Source: Rubricella aquisinus (GTDB lineage: Bacteria; Pseudomonadota; Alphaproteobacteria; Rhodobacterales; Rhodobacteraceae). Taken from it: a stretch of DNA of 64,000 bases. The notes beneath the pieces were generated by a model. It saw nothing but the letters and a program-made list of their open reading frames with translations. It was not told the DNA's origin and ran no database searches. This document shows, piece by piece, positions 51,650-60,832 of this stretch. The stretch lies in assembly GCF_014199445.1 (NCBI RefSeq), contig NZ_JACIJS010000007.1, positions 186,001 to 250,000 on the forward strand, given 5' to 3'. Each line of letters opens with the position of its first letter. Position 1 is the first letter of the stretch. The position numbers and the translations under genes were made by a program.

Positions 51650-52765
51650 TTACGCCAATCCCAGAACAGCCCCAAGCAGCCGCTCCACATCCCCATCGGT
51701 GACATCGCGGTCCGTGGCCACCCGCATCGGCATGTTGCCGGGCAGCCGCGCCTGCGTCATGGCCTGCGCCACGGTCACGCCCTGAAACGCCGCGGGCAGC
51801 GCGCGGTTGATCCCGCAGGCGTCCATCAGCCCGCTGACTTTCGCGGGCAAGTCAGCAGCGGCACAATCGAGCGCGCGGGCAGCGGCCTCCATCTTCGGGG
51901 TTGGGGTTTCTATGAGCCACGGCAGGCTCGCCTCAAACGCCAATGCCGTGGCCAGCCCGTGCTGCACCGGCGCGCATCCCGCCAGCGCATGGGACAGGTG
52001 ATGCGCCATCGCCGTACCGCTCAGGTCAATCGCAGCGCCCGCAAGGGCGGACGCCCATAGCATCTCCCCCCGTGCGGTCAGGTTCCCCGGTTCGGCCACC
52101 GCGACGGGCAGCGCGCGCCAGATCAGCCGCATCGCGTGTTCGGAAAAGAGCGCGGTTGCGGGCGTGCCATTGCGGTTCGTCATCGCCTCGAACGCATGAA
52201 CGAAAGCATCCATCCCACACCATGCCGTAAGTGCTGCGGGCAGGCTGGTGGTTAATTCCGGGTCGAGCACCACTAGATCGGGTCGGGTCTCCACGCCCCA
52301 GATCCAAAGCTTCTCTCCCGTATCGCCGCTGAAAATATTGGTGGCCGACAATTCCGATCCGGTGCCAGCCGTTGTGGGGATCATGACAGTGAAGGCCGCG
52401 CGCGGCGGCAAGGGGGCGGCGGCAAGCGCATAGTCCATCGGCTCCCCGCTGCCTGCCGCGATATTCGCGGTGATCTTTGCCACATCAAGCGCGGACCCGC
52501 CGCCCAGCCCGATCACCACATCCGCGCGCGCCGCGTGATAGGCGGCAACGGCGGCGCGCAGGGTCGCGGCTTTCGGCTCCCCGGGAATGTCGCTGAAGAT
52601 CGTGCAGGGGCAGGGCAGACTGGCTGCGATCCGCTCCGCCATCCCCAGATCGCGCATCACCGGATCGGCGATCAACAGGACAGAGCGGGGCGTGCCCGGC
52701 AGGGCCAATGTCATGGCTTGGCCCGCGCCAAAGGTGATCGGGGGAAGGGGGGCAAGATGGAACAT
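51650..52765 (-). CDS. Iron-containing alcohol dehydrogenase family protein
   Basis: 371 residues, group III type: GLGGGSALDVAKITANIA for NAD, PTTAGTGSELSATNIF, GMDAFVHAFEAMTNRNG and AMAHHLSHALAGCAPVQHGLATAL, which hold the metal-binding Asp and His residues. Substrate unknown; could reduce an aldehyde or oxidise an alcohol. ATG 52765 is used; a longer frame upstream lacks similarity. It is monocistronic by position. Confidence 0.93.
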   Translation of the reverse strand: MFHLAPLPPITFGAGQAMTLALPGTPRSVLLIADPVMRDLGMAERIAASLPCPCTIFSDIPGEPKAATLRAAVAAYHAARADVVIGLGGGSALDVAKITANIAAGSGEPMDYALAAAPLPPRAAFTVMIPTTAGTGSELSATNIFSGDTGEKLWIWGVETRPDLVVLDPELTTSLPAALTAWCGMDAFVHAFEAMTNRNGTPATALFSEHAMRLIWRALPVAVAEPGNLTARGEMLWASALAGAAIDLSGTAMAHHLSHALAGCAPVQHGLATALAFEASLPWLIETPTPKMEAAARALDCAAADLPAKVSGLMDACGINRALPAAFQGVTVAQAMTQARLPGNMPMRVATDRDVTDGDVERLLGAVLGLA

Positions 52766-52983
52766 GAGACACCGGATCGTGAGTTGCGGGGGCGACAATG
52801 GCAAACCCGGACCAGCCCGGTCTTTCCCGTTCGCGCCACGCAATGGCCTGCCAGCGTCAGGATGCTGCGGAAACCTGCCGACATGGCGCGCCGCCCCGCG
52901 CCGATTATCCGAAATGACGGAGCCTCATGCAAAAACGGCGCACCGCACCATTGCCAGCCGGATATTCTCACTGTGTATGGAGA

Positions 52984-53058
52984 TGGTGCTGCAGGGGAGG
53001 ATTGAACTCCCGACCTCGTCATTACCAATGACGCGCTCTACCACTGAGCTACTGCAGC
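52984..53058 (-). tRNA. tRNA-Thr (anticodon GGT)
   Basis: 75 bases including an encoded CCA. Acceptor GCTGCAG pairs with CTGCAGC; D arm GCTC-AGTGGTA-GAGC; anticodon loop TTGGTAA on the stem CGTCA/TGACG gives GGT; T arm GGGAG-TTCAATC-CTCCC. Reads ACC and ACU codons. Confidence 0.97.
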
Positions 53059-53071
53059 GCCTTGGCCGCGG

Positions 53072-53099
53072 GTTTTAGCGAAAACAAAACCGAGCGCAA
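53072..53099 (-). promoter_or_regulatory. Promoter of tRNA-Thr
   Basis: Minus strand TTGCGC, 16 bp, TAAAAC, placed about 7 bp upstream of where the precursor would start, 14 bp before the mature 5' end. Confidence 0.6.
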
Positions 53100-53143
53100 G
53101 CAGAAACTGGACGCCCGTCGTCACGCACTTTAGAGAAGGGGTC

Positions 53144-53317
53144 ATGGCACCACAAAAAGACACAAAATCGAACGGGACAGAGCTGTCAGACGCGCGCGAA
53201 GAGCGCCTGCGCGCTGCGTTGCGGGCCAATCTGCAACGCCGCAAGGTGCAAAAACGCGCCCGCGCCACCGAATCTCAAACCGACGAGCAGACAGAGCGCA
53301 CAGAAAAACCGGAATGA
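53144..53317 (+). CDS. Small basic protein ahead of murA (57 residues)
   Basis: MAPQKDTKSNGTELSDAREE start, then RLRAALRANLQRRKVQKRAR and a Glu/Thr-rich end. GAAGGGG stands before the ATG. It begins 27 bp ahead of murA on the same strand and is likely co-transcribed. The helical, Arg-rich RAALRANLxRRK core is found in small proteins next to murA in related bacteria (recollection). Function unknown; nucleic-acid binding is possible from charge. Confidence 0.75.
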   Translation: MAPQKDTKSNGTELSDAREERLRAALRANLQRRKVQKRARATESQTDEQTERTEKPE

Positions 53318-53344
53318 CCGGGGCGCCGAAATCAGGAGCAGGCA

Positions 53345-54619
53345 ATGGATCAGATCAGGGTCACGGGCGGTAACGCGCTGAACGGGGATATTCCCATCGC
53401 GGGGGCAAAGAATGCCTGCCTTACGCTAATGCCAGCGGCATTGTTGAGCGAGGAGCCGTTGACGCTGACCAACGCGCCGCGCCTGTCGGATATCCGCACC
53501 ATGTCAAAGCTGCTTGAAAGCCTCGGTTGTGAGGTGGCCCCTTTGCAGGACGGCAAGGTGCTCGCGCTGGGATGTGGGGAGATCACGAACCACACCGCGC
53601 ATTACGACATCGTGCGTAAGATGCGGGCCTCCATTCTGGTGCTTGGCCCGATGCTGGCGCGGGACGGCCATGCGGTGGTGTCTTTGCCCGGTGGCTGCGC
53701 GATTGGCGCGCGGCCCGTGGATCTGCACCTCAAGGCGCTTGAGGCTTTGGGGGCCGAACTGGACCTAAGGGACGGGTATGTCCATGCCAAGGCCCCGGCG
53801 GGCGGCCTGCAGGGCGGGAAGGTCAGCTTTCCTTTCGTCTCTGTCGGGGCGACGGAGAATATCCTGATGGCCGCCACCCTCGCTAAGGGCACCACCGTGA
53901 TCGAGAATGCCGCGCGTGAGCCGGAGATTGTGGACCTCGCCCAATGCCTTCGCGCGATGGGCGCGCGGATCGAGGGCGAAGGCACCAGCACCATCACTGT
54001 CGAAGGTGTCGACCGCCTGCACGGGGCCACCCACCGTGTCCTGACCGACCGGATCGAGCTTGGCACCTACATGCTCGCACCTGCGATTGCGGGGGGAGAA
54101 GTGACGCTCCTTGGGGGGCGGCGTGATCTTTTGGGGGCGTTTTGCGAAAAGCTGGAACAGGCGGGTATGCGGATCACCGAAAGCCCGCGCGGCCTTACTG
54201 TGGCGCGCATTGCCGATACGATCCTGCCGACGGATGTGACGACCGAACCCTATCCGGGCTTCCCGACGGATTTGCAGGCGCAGATGATGGCCCTCCTGAC
54301 CCTTGCACAGGGGGAGAGCGTGTTGGAGGAGACGATATTCGAGAATCGCTTCATGCACGCGCCCGAACTGATCCGTATGGGCGCGCGGATTGATGTGCAT
54401 GGCGGCACCGCCAAGGTAACGGGCGTGTCGAAGCTGCGCGGCGCGCCAGTGATGGCAACGGATTTGCGCGCCTCCGTGTCGCTGGTGCTGGCGGGGCTCG
54501 CCGCGGAAGGGGAGACGGTGGTGTCCCGCGTGTACCACCTTGACCGTGGCTATGAGCGGCTGGAGGAGAAACTCTCCGCCGTGGGTGCGCAGATCAGACG
54601 CGAAAAGGAAGACGCATGA
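53345..54619 (+). CDS. murA: UDP-N-acetylglucosamine 1-carboxyvinyltransferase
   Basis: First committed step of peptidoglycan synthesis, transferring enolpyruvyl to UDP-GlcNAc. 424 residues with the N-terminal KN motif (AGAKNACL), the catalytic Cys118 in [16 protein letters not shown] (the target of fosfomycin, so a sensitive type is expected) and RFMHAPEL-like [26 protein letters not shown] precedes the ATG. The stop overlaps the DUF2948 start by four bases. Confidence 0.98.
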   Translation: MDQIRVTGGNALNGDIPIAGAKNACLTLMPAALLSEEPLTLTNAPRLSDIRTMSKLLESLGCEVAPLQDGKVLALGCGEITNHTAHYDIVRKMRASILVLGPMLARDGHAVVSLPGGCAIGARPVDLHLKALEALGAELDLRDGYVHAKAPAGGLQGGKVSFPFVSVGATENILMAATLAKGTTVIENAAREPEIVDLAQCLRAMGARIEGEGTSTITVEGVDRLHGATHRVLTDRIELGTYMLAPAIAGGEVTLLGGRRDLLGAFCEKLEQAGMRITESPRGLTVARIADTILPTDVTTEPYPGFPTDLQAQMMALLTLAQGESVLEETIFENRFMHAPELIRMGARIDVHGGTAKVTGVSKLRGAPVMATDLRASVSLVLAGLAAEGETVVSRVYHLDRGYERLEEKLSAVGAQIRREKEDA

Positions 54620-55089
54620 CCGACGCTACATTCGAGGATGGGGCCGAGCGCCCGGTGCGCCTGATCGCGGCGGAGGCGGATGACCTCAAGGTTATCTCCG
54701 CGCTGGTGCAGGATGCTGTCCTGACCGGGGGTGACATCACATGGTCGCGCAAACGGCGGCAATTCGCACTTTTGATCAACCGCTTTCGCTGGGAGGATCG
54801 GGATGCTGCCGCGCGCATGAACCGCCCCGTGGAGCGGGTGCGCGCCATGCTCGTTATCGACGATGCGCTTGCCGTGCGCGCGGCCGGGATCACACCGGGC
54901 GAAAAGGATGTGGTCCTGTCGCTCCTGTCGATTGAACACACGGGCGGGGAGGACGGCTCCGCCACGTTAACGCTGATCTTTGCCGGAGACGGGGAAATTG
55001 CAATTGACGTTGAGGCAATTAACCTCACACTGGCGGATGTGACCAAGCCCTACAGGGCGCCATCCGGTAAAACGCCATCGCATGATTAA
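54616..55089 (+). CDS. DUF2948 family protein
   Basis: 157 residues: [49 protein letters not shown] then [46 protein letters not shown]. Family of unknown function found next to murA and hisD in alphaproteobacteria. Its ATG overlaps the murA stop (ATGA). Beta-rich, acidic, no membrane segment. Confidence 0.9.
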   Translation: MTDATFEDGAERPVRLIAAEADDLKVISALVQDAVLTGGDITWSRKRRQFALLINRFRWEDRDAAARMNRPVERVRAMLVIDDALAVRAAGITPGEKDVVLSLLSIEHTGGEDGSATLTLIFAGDGEIAIDVEAINLTLADVTKPYRAPSGKTPSHD

Positions 55090-55140
55090 CCCTGATGCAC
55101 CCGGATCGGCCCGTTTTTGGGGGCGAGACGGGGGATGGGT

Positions 55141-56052
55141 ATGCGGTTTACGGGATTTCTGACAGTTTGTGTGATCGGCGCGATGGCGGCGGGCGCGGCA
55201 CAGGCACAAAACGTGCTGATCGGGCGCTCCGCTGCACTAAACAACGACTATCTGGGGGATAACGAGGACCGCTGGCAGACCGCGAGCTATTCGTCATCCT
55301 GGCTTTTTTCCAGTTCGCTTGAATTGCGGGAGATCGGCATTGGTCCCCGATTTGAGCTGCGCGCGCGCGGCCAGATCGTCACACCGGAAAAGCTGAACGG
55401 TGCGCCGCCCGCGGGCAGCCGGCCCTATGCCGGATATATCGGTGCGGGCGCGTTCAGCCATTATACCTTCGCCGGATGGGACGTAGCCGCCGGGGCGGAG
55501 CTTGGCCTGCTCGGTCCATCCAGCGGGATCAGCGACCTTCATACCGCGCTCCATGACCTCCTCTCGGAGAATGAGCCGCAGGGATGGTCGACGCAGGTGG
55601 CCGATCAATTCGTTTTCACACCCGTTGTGGAGGCGGGCTACAAAATCGGCGGGGAGGGCGGCGCGCCGATGCTGCGCCCCTTTGTGACGGCACAAATGGG
55701 GTTGGAGGATATTCTGCGCGCGGGCGTCGATATCTCCATCGGGATTGACCGCGACCTCACCCAACCGATCCGCGACATGATCACCGGCCAGCAGTTTCCC
55801 GTGCGATATGACAGGCTCGATCAGATACAACTGACAGTCGGCATGGATGTGGCAAGCGTGCAGGGCTCCGAATTCTTCCCCTCAAGCCACACCGCGATGG
55901 CCGAGAATACCCGGACGCGGGTGCGCGGCTCGATCTTTGCTCCTGTGGGGGCGGCGGATGTGAATTATGGGGTGACATGGATGTCGGAGGAGTTCACGAC
56001 ACAGGGTGCTCCGCAGGTGCTTGGCTCTATCGGGGTCGAATTTCGCTTCTGA
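55141..56052 (+). CDS. LpxR-like outer membrane protein (lipid A deacylase family, DUF2219)
   Basis: About 303 residues with a signal peptide (MRFTGFLTVCVIGAMAAGAAQAQ). The mature part starts NVLIGRSAALNNDYLGDNEDRWQTASYSSSWLF, the N.D...DRW pattern of LpxR proteins, and shows alternating strands ending in Phe (IGVEFRF), as in outer membrane barrels. LpxR removes 3'-linked acyl chains of lipid A using Ca2+. GGGGG lies six bases before ATG 55141; ATG 55135 is an alternative. It sits between genes usually adjacent (DUF2948 and hisD). Confidence 0.8.
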   Translation: MRFTGFLTVCVIGAMAAGAAQAQNVLIGRSAALNNDYLGDNEDRWQTASYSSSWLFSSSLELREIGIGPRFELRARGQIVTPEKLNGAPPAGSRPYAGYIGAGAFSHYTFAGWDVAAGAELGLLGPSSGISDLHTALHDLLSENEPQGWSTQVADQFVFTPVVEAGYKIGGEGGAPMLRPFVTAQMGLEDILRAGVDISIGIDRDLTQPIRDMITGQQFPVRYDRLDQIQLTVGMDVASVQGSEFFPSSHTAMAENTRTRVRGSIFAPVGAADVNYGVTWMSEEFTTQGAPQVLGSIGVEFRF

Positions 56053-56148
56053 TCGTCGCAGGCTGGTGCGTTGAAGCGGGCTTGAGGCACGGGGCAGGGC
56101 GCGGTAAGCCCGACAGATCAGTGACCCTCTTTCGGGACGGAGACCGAA

Positions 56149-57459
56149 ATGCCCCTTTTCCTCGACAGCCGCGCGGCTGGATTTGACCGCAGCTTCACCG
56201 AATTTCTTGGCGCCAAGCGGGAATCGAGCGCGGATGTGGACGGCATCGTGGCCGACATCATCGCGGATGTGGCCCACCGGGGCGATGAGGCGGTGATCGA
56301 ACTGACCGAACGGTTCGACAATCTCAAACTCACGCCGCAAACCATGGCCTTCTCCCAAGGGGAGATCGACACCGCCGTCAAGACCGTGCCGAAAGAGGAG
56401 CGCGCCGCCCTCGAACTCGCCGCAGAGCGCATCCGCGCCTATCACGAACGGCAACTGCCCGAGGATGCCCGCTGGACCGATGACACCGGCGCCGAACTTG
56501 GTTGGCGCTGGTCGGCGGTGGATGCGGCGGGGCTATATGTGCCCGGTGGTCTTGCCTCCTATCCGTCCTCCGTTTTGATGAACGCGATCCCGGCGGCGGT
56601 GGCGGGGGTCGAGCGGTTGGTGATCTGTGCGCCCACGCCGAATGGTGCGGTCAACCCGCTGGTGCTTTGCGCGGCCCGTCTGGCGGGGGTGGAGACGATC
56701 TACCGGATCGGCGGGGCACAGGCCGTGGCGGCCCTCGCCTATGGCACCAACACCATCGCGAAGGTGGATAAGATCACCGGGCCGGGCAATGCCTATGTCG
56801 CGGCGGCCAAACGGCGGGTGTTTGGCCGGGTGGGGATCGACATGATCGCAGGACCATCCGAGATTCTGGTTATCGCGGACAAGGACAACAATCCTGATTG
56901 GATTGCAGTCGATATGCTCAGTCAGGCCGAACATGACGAAAGCGCGCAGGCGATCCTGATCACCGATGATCCCGATTTCGGGGAGGCCGTGGCCCGCGCC
57001 ATCGACAAGCGGCTCGAAACGCTGGAGCGCGCCGCCATCGCGGGGCCAAGCTGGCGCGACAATGGCGCGGTGATCACGGTGCGCGACATGGAAGAGGCAA
57101 TCGAGTTGAGCGACCGCATCGCCCCTGAGCATCTGGAGATCGCCTGCGCCGGGGCCGAGGACGTGGCCGGGCGCATCCGCCACGCGGGCGCGATCTTCAT
57201 CGGGCAATGGACGCCGGAGGCAATCGGCGACTATGTCGGCGGTCCGAACCATGTGCTGCCCACGGCGCGGTCGGCGCGGTTCTCCTCGGGGCTGTCGGTG
57301 CTTGATTTCATGAAACGCACGACGCTTGCCCGGATGACACCTGCGGCCCTGCGCGCCATTGGCCCTGCGGCGGAAACACTCGCCATCTCCGAAAGTCTGG
57401 AGGCCCATGGCCTGAGCGTGCGCGCGCGCCTTGATGCGCTGAATGAGGGAGAGGATTGA
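56149..57459 (+). CDS. hisD: Histidinol dehydrogenase
   Basis: Last step of histidine synthesis, two NAD-dependent oxidations of histidinol. 436 residues: DAAGLYVPGGLASYPSSVLMNAIPAAVAGV, KITGPGNAYVAAAKRRVFGRVGIDMIAGPSEILVIAD, and MLSQAEHDESAQAI; the zinc-binding Gln, His and Asp of the family and the catalytic Glu-His region (APEHLEI) are in place. Its stop overlaps the next start (TGATG). Confidence 0.97.
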   Translation: MPLFLDSRAAGFDRSFTEFLGAKRESSADVDGIVADIIADVAHRGDEAVIELTERFDNLKLTPQTMAFSQGEIDTAVKTVPKEERAALELAAERIRAYHERQLPEDARWTDDTGAELGWRWSAVDAAGLYVPGGLASYPSSVLMNAIPAAVAGVERLVICAPTPNGAVNPLVLCAARLAGVETIYRIGGAQAVAALAYGTNTIAKVDKITGPGNAYVAAAKRRVFGRVGIDMIAGPSEILVIADKDNNPDWIAVDMLSQAEHDESAQAILITDDPDFGEAVARAIDKRLETLERAAIAGPSWRDNGAVITVRDMEEAIELSDRIAPEHLEIACAGAEDVAGRIRHAGAIFIGQWTPEAIGDYVGGPNHVLPTARSARFSSGLSVLDFMKRTTLARMTPAALRAIGPAAETLAISESLEAHGLSVRARLDALNEGED

Positions 57460-58364
57460 TGAGCCGTGGCCGGTCGTTGGAACTGTTCTTTGTGGACGGA
57501 ACGCCGGATGGCATCCTGACGGCGGAGATTTTTGGCTGGACCGGCCATGTCCTCAAAGCGCCCCGCACGCGCATTGCTGAGGCTCTGCGGCGCCGTCAGG
57601 CCCAATTTACTGGCATATATCTGCTGATCGGAGAGCAAGAAGGCCAGCCTGCGCTTTATGTCGGGGAAGGCGAGGATGTTGCCGCGCGCATTCGCTCTCA
57701 CGATGTGAAGAAAGACTGGTGGCAAGATGTCATCATCCTCACCACGGGGGCGGATAGCCTGCATAAGGCGCATGTGCGCTATCTCGAAGCCCGGCTAGTG
57801 GATCTTGCCCGCCGAGCAGGGCGGGTGCGGCTCGACAATGGCAACACGCCGGGCGGTGCGAGCCTGTCTGAGGCGGCGCAGGCCAATATGGAAGAATTCA
57901 TCGAAACACTTGGGATAGTGTTGCCCGCGATCGGTGTTGACCTTTTGCAATCTGGAACGCGCCCGGATGTTGGGCCGTCGGTCGAACTGACCGAACAAGT
58001 TGAACGCTTCCGGCTGACCACGCCGCGTCATGGCATTGACGCGCTTGCTGAATTGCGTGGGGCGGAATTTGTGGTCCTGAAAGGCGCGAAAGTGCGCGGC
58101 GAATGGGCGGGGAAAGGAAACTGGGACTTTGGATATGCGGCCATCGCGACAGACCTTTGTGCGCGCGGGGTGATTGACACCAGTCGCACGCCACCTGAAT
58201 TCACCGATAACTATGCGTTCAACAGCCCGAGTGCAGCGGCGAGTGTTGTAAATGGACGTCCGGCCAATGGCAGGCAGGAATGGAAACATCACCAAACCGG
58301 CCAATCCTTCGCGGATTGGGAAGAAGCCCGGCTAGGCGTTATGGAAAGTGAGGAGCCGTCATGA
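57459..58364 (+). CDS. GIY-YIG nuclease domain protein with DUF4357
   Basis: 301 residues. The N-terminal GIY-YIG domain has GIY at 52-54, YVG at 67-69, Arg78 in AARIRSHD and Glu110 in YLEARLVDL, so the catalytic residues appear intact. The C-terminal DUF4357 (about 225-290) ends FNSPSAAASVVNGRPANGRQEWK. Such proteins are linked to restriction-modification or repair contexts; no function is proven. It overlaps hisD by one base (TGATG) and UPF0262 by four (ATGA), in a place where hisD and UPF0262 are normally adjacent. Confidence 0.88.
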   Translation: MSRGRSLELFFVDGTPDGILTAEIFGWTGHVLKAPRTRIAEALRRRQAQFTGIYLLIGEQEGQPALYVGEGEDVAARIRSHDVKKDWWQDVIILTTGADSLHKAHVRYLEARLVDLARRAGRVRLDNGNTPGGASLSEAAQANMEEFIETLGIVLPAIGVDLLQSGTRPDVGPSVELTEQVERFRLTTPRHGIDALAELRGAEFVVLKGAKVRGEWAGKGNWDFGYAAIATDLCARGVIDTSRTPPEFTDNYAFNSPSAAASVVNGRPANGRQEWKHHQTGQSFADWEEARLGVMESEEPS

Positions 58365-58837
58365 CCACGCAAAAACTGGTCCATATCGAGTTGGACGATG
58401 CAGGCCTGCCCGCGCCCACACCGGAGATTGAGCAGGAGCGGCGGGTCGCTCTGTTTGACCTTCTGGAGGCCAATAACTTCGCGCCAGCGGGTGAGGGCGT
58501 GCCGGAGGGGCCGTATCACCTTGGCCTTGCGATCCGGGAACGGCGGCTAGTGTTTTCGGTCACCACGGAGGATGCCACCCCCGCCGGGGAATTCCACTTG
58601 TCCCTCTCGCCGTTCCGGCAGGTGATCAAGGATTATTTCCAGATTTGCGCGGCCTATTTCGATGCGGTCAAACGCCTGCCCGCTGCCCAGATCGAGGCCA
58701 TCGACATGGGAAGGCGCGGCATCCATGATGAGGGTTCCCGCATCCTGATGGAGCGGCTGGACGGCAAGGTGATCACCGATCATGACACCGCCCGCCGCCT
58801 GTTCACCTTGATTTGTGTTCTGCACTTCAAGGGCTGA
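58361..58837 (+). CDS. UPF0262 family protein
   Basis: 158 residues: KLVHIELDDAGLPAPTPEIEQERRVALFDLLEANNF, then FHLSLSPFRQVIKDYFQICAAYFDAVKRLPAAQIEAIDMGRRGIHDEGSRILMERL and HDTARRLFTLICVLHFKG. Family of unknown function restricted to alphaproteobacteria and usually beside hisD. No catalytic motif is recognised. Confidence 0.95.
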   Translation: MTTQKLVHIELDDAGLPAPTPEIEQERRVALFDLLEANNFAPAGEGVPEGPYHLGLAIRERRLVFSVTTEDATPAGEFHLSLSPFRQVIKDYFQICAAYFDAVKRLPAAQIEAIDMGRRGIHDEGSRILMERLDGKVITDHDTARRLFTLICVLHFKG

Positions 58838-58840
58838 TCC

Positions 58841-59284
58841 TTGAGCGATCTGCCCACATCCGTCCTGTTTTGCTGCGATCACAACGCGGTCCGCTCCCCC
58901 ATGGCGGAGGGGCTGATGAAAAAGGCGCATGGCAAGGACATCTATGTGCAATCGGCCGGTGTGTTCCATGATCTGGAGATCGACGGCTTCGCGATTTCCG
59001 TTTGTGATGAGATCGACGTGACGCTGAGCCAGCATCGCGCCCGATCCTTTGAGGAGATGGAGGAATGGGGGGATGATATTGGCGGCTATGACCTGATCGT
59101 GGCCCTGACCCCCGCGAGCCTGCGCCACGCACAGGAATACACGCGCTCTTACGCGGTGGAGGTTGAATATTGGCCGATCCTTGATCCCACGGGGATCGGC
59201 GACAGCCGGGAGGACAAGCTCGCCGCCTATCGCCAGACCCGCGATCAGATTGCCGCCCGGATTGCGGATCGTTTTAAGCGTTGA
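58841..59284 (+). CDS. Low-molecular-weight protein tyrosine phosphatase family
   Basis: 147 residues with the P-loop C-x5-R-S in VLFCCDHNAVRSPMAEG and the acid loop DPTGIGDSREDKL. Belongs to the LMW-PTP/arsenate reductase family; the substrate is unknown. The start is TTG 58841, three bases behind UPF0262, with AAGGG about eight bases upstream. Confidence 0.92.
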   Translation: MSDLPTSVLFCCDHNAVRSPMAEGLMKKAHGKDIYVQSAGVFHDLEIDGFAISVCDEIDVTLSQHRARSFEEMEEWGDDIGGYDLIVALTPASLRHAQEYTRSYAVEVEYWPILDPTGIGDSREDKLAAYRQTRDQIAARIADRFKR

Positions 59285-59333
59285 CGCCCTGATAGTCTGC
59301 TGTCTTTGCTGCATCAAAAGACAGGAGCGCGCG

Positions 59334-59948
59334 ATGGCATTGGAGCTATGGATCACTTTCGCATTGGCAAGCACCGTGCTGCTGGCCCTACCCGGCCCCA
59401 CGGTGATGCTGGTGGTGGCCGAAGGGATCGGCGCGGGCAAACGCGCGGCTCTCGCGATGGTGCCCGGTGTGGCGCTGGGCGATCTGACAGCGATGAGCAT
59501 TTCCCTTGCGGGTGCGGGCGCGCTTTTGGCAACCTCCGCCACGGCCTTTACCGTTTTGAAGTTTGTGGGCGCGGCCTATCTGATCTGGCTTGGCATCAAG
59601 CTGTGGCGCAACCCGCCCGAAAAACTCGACACGCCACGCCCGCGCAGTGCGGCGCGTGGATTTCGCGATGCGTATGTCGTCACGGCGCTCAATCCCAAGA
59701 GCATCGTGTTTTTCGTGGCATTCGTGCCGCAATTCATTGATCCCGCCGCTGCCTTTCTGCCGCAGGTGGTGATCCTTGTTGCGACTTTCGTGGTGCTGGC
59801 GTCGATCAATGTCGCCCTTTGGGCGCTCTTGGCTGGGGAGATGCGGGCGCGGATCGGGCGGCCCACTGTCCTCAAATGGATGAGCCGGGCGGGCGCGAGC
59901 TTTATGATCGGGGCAGGTATCCTGACGGCATTGGCCCGGCGCACTTGA
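59334..59948 (+). CDS. LysE/RhtB family exporter
   Basis: 204 residues with about six membrane helices: LWITFALASTVLLALPGPTVMLVVAEGIGAGKRAAL holds the family GPT motif, LKFVGAAYLIWLGIKLWR and TALNPKSIVFFVAFVPQFI follow. Exports amino acids or related compounds; substrate unknown. CAGGAGC precedes ATG 59334. It is inserted between the phosphatase and infA, genes that are normally closer together. Confidence 0.92.
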   Translation: MALELWITFALASTVLLALPGPTVMLVVAEGIGAGKRAALAMVPGVALGDLTAMSISLAGAGALLATSATAFTVLKFVGAAYLIWLGIKLWRNPPEKLDTPRPRSAARGFRDAYVVTALNPKSIVFFVAFVPQFIDPAAAFLPQVVILVATFVVLASINVALWALLAGEMRARIGRPTVLKWMSRAGASFMIGAGILTALARRT

Positions 59949-60032
59949 TCTTTCGCGCAATTCATCGCATATGCTGCAACGCGTCAGGGCAGGTTTGCGT
60001 TGACGCTTGTGTAAATCCACGATGGAGACGGC

Positions 60033-60251
60033 ATGGCCAAGGAAGAGCTTATCGAATTTCCGGGGACCGTGGTTGAGCTTTTGCCGAACGCGACGTTCCG
60101 GGTGAAGCTCGAAAACGGCCACGAAATCATCGCCCACACAGCGGGCAAGATGCGCAAGAACCGCATCCGTGTGCTGGCCGGGGACAAGGTGCAGGTCGAA
60201 ATGACCCCCTATGACCTGACCAAGGGCCGCATCAACTACCGCTTCAAGTAA
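60033..60251 (+). CDS. infA: Translation initiation factor IF-1
   Basis: 72 residues, OB fold: [71 protein letters not shown]. Binds the A site of the 30S subunit during initiation. Usual length. Its TAA overlaps the maf ATG by one base (TAATG). Confidence 0.98.
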   Translation: MAKEELIEFPGTVVELLPNATFRVKLENGHEIIAHTAGKMRKNRIRVLAGDKVQVEMTPYDLTKGRINYRFK

Positions 60252-60832
60252 TGCGCCTCGTGCTTGGCTCCGGCTCGCCCCGGCGGCGGGAGCTGTTGGC
60301 GCAGATCGGGGTGGTGCCGGACGCGATCCTGCCACCCGATATCGACGAAACACCGTTCAAGTCCGAAGCACCGCGTGCCTATGCGGAGCGGCTGGCGCGT
60401 GAAAAGGCGCTGGCGGTCAACGCGCCGGATGCTCTCATTCTGTGTGCCGATACGGTTGTGTCTGTTGGCACGCGCATCTTGGGCAAACCCGATGACGCGG
60501 CGGAGGCCGTTGCCTTCCTCACGCTCCTGTCAGGGCGGCGACACCGTGTCATGACAGCGGTGGCCCTGCGACAGGGAGAGACGCTCCGGACCAGGATCGT
60601 GACCACGCAGGTGCGGATGAAGCCGCTCTCTGACGCTGAAATCTCCGCCTATATCCGCTCCGGCGAATGGCAGGGTAAGGCGGGCGGATATGCCATTCAG
60701 GGTATAGGCGCGGCTTTTGTGCCATGGATTTCAGGATCCTATAGCAATGTGGTGGGCCTGCCGCTCACGGAAACAGCCAATTTGCTGACCAGTGCTGGCT
60801 ATCAGGTCAGCTATGAGGGAGTGCCGGCATGA
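60251..60832 (+). CDS. maf: Maf family nucleotide pyrophosphatase
   Basis: 193 residues. [19 protein letters not shown] at the start holds the SxSPRR motif; [24 protein letters not shown] and [22 protein letters not shown] follow, then [20 protein letters not shown]. Maf proteins hydrolyse dTTP/UTP or modified nucleotides and can affect septation. Coupled by ATGA overlap to the RNase gene. Confidence 0.96.
   Translation: MRLVLGSGSPRRRELLAQIGVVPDAILPPDIDETPFKSEAPRAYAERLAREKALAVNAPDALILCADTVVSVGTRILGKPDDAAEAVAFLTLLSGRRHRVMTAVALRQGETLRTRIVTTQVRMKPLSDAEISAYIRSGEWQGKAGGYAIQGIGAAFVPWISGSYSNVVGLPLTETANLLTSAGYQVSYEGVPA

Noticed and set aside
52766-53028. A small minus-strand protein ahead of the alcohol dehydrogenase
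   Set aside because: The frame runs through tRNA-Thr and has no ribosome site or coding pattern; the rest of the gap shows nothing else.
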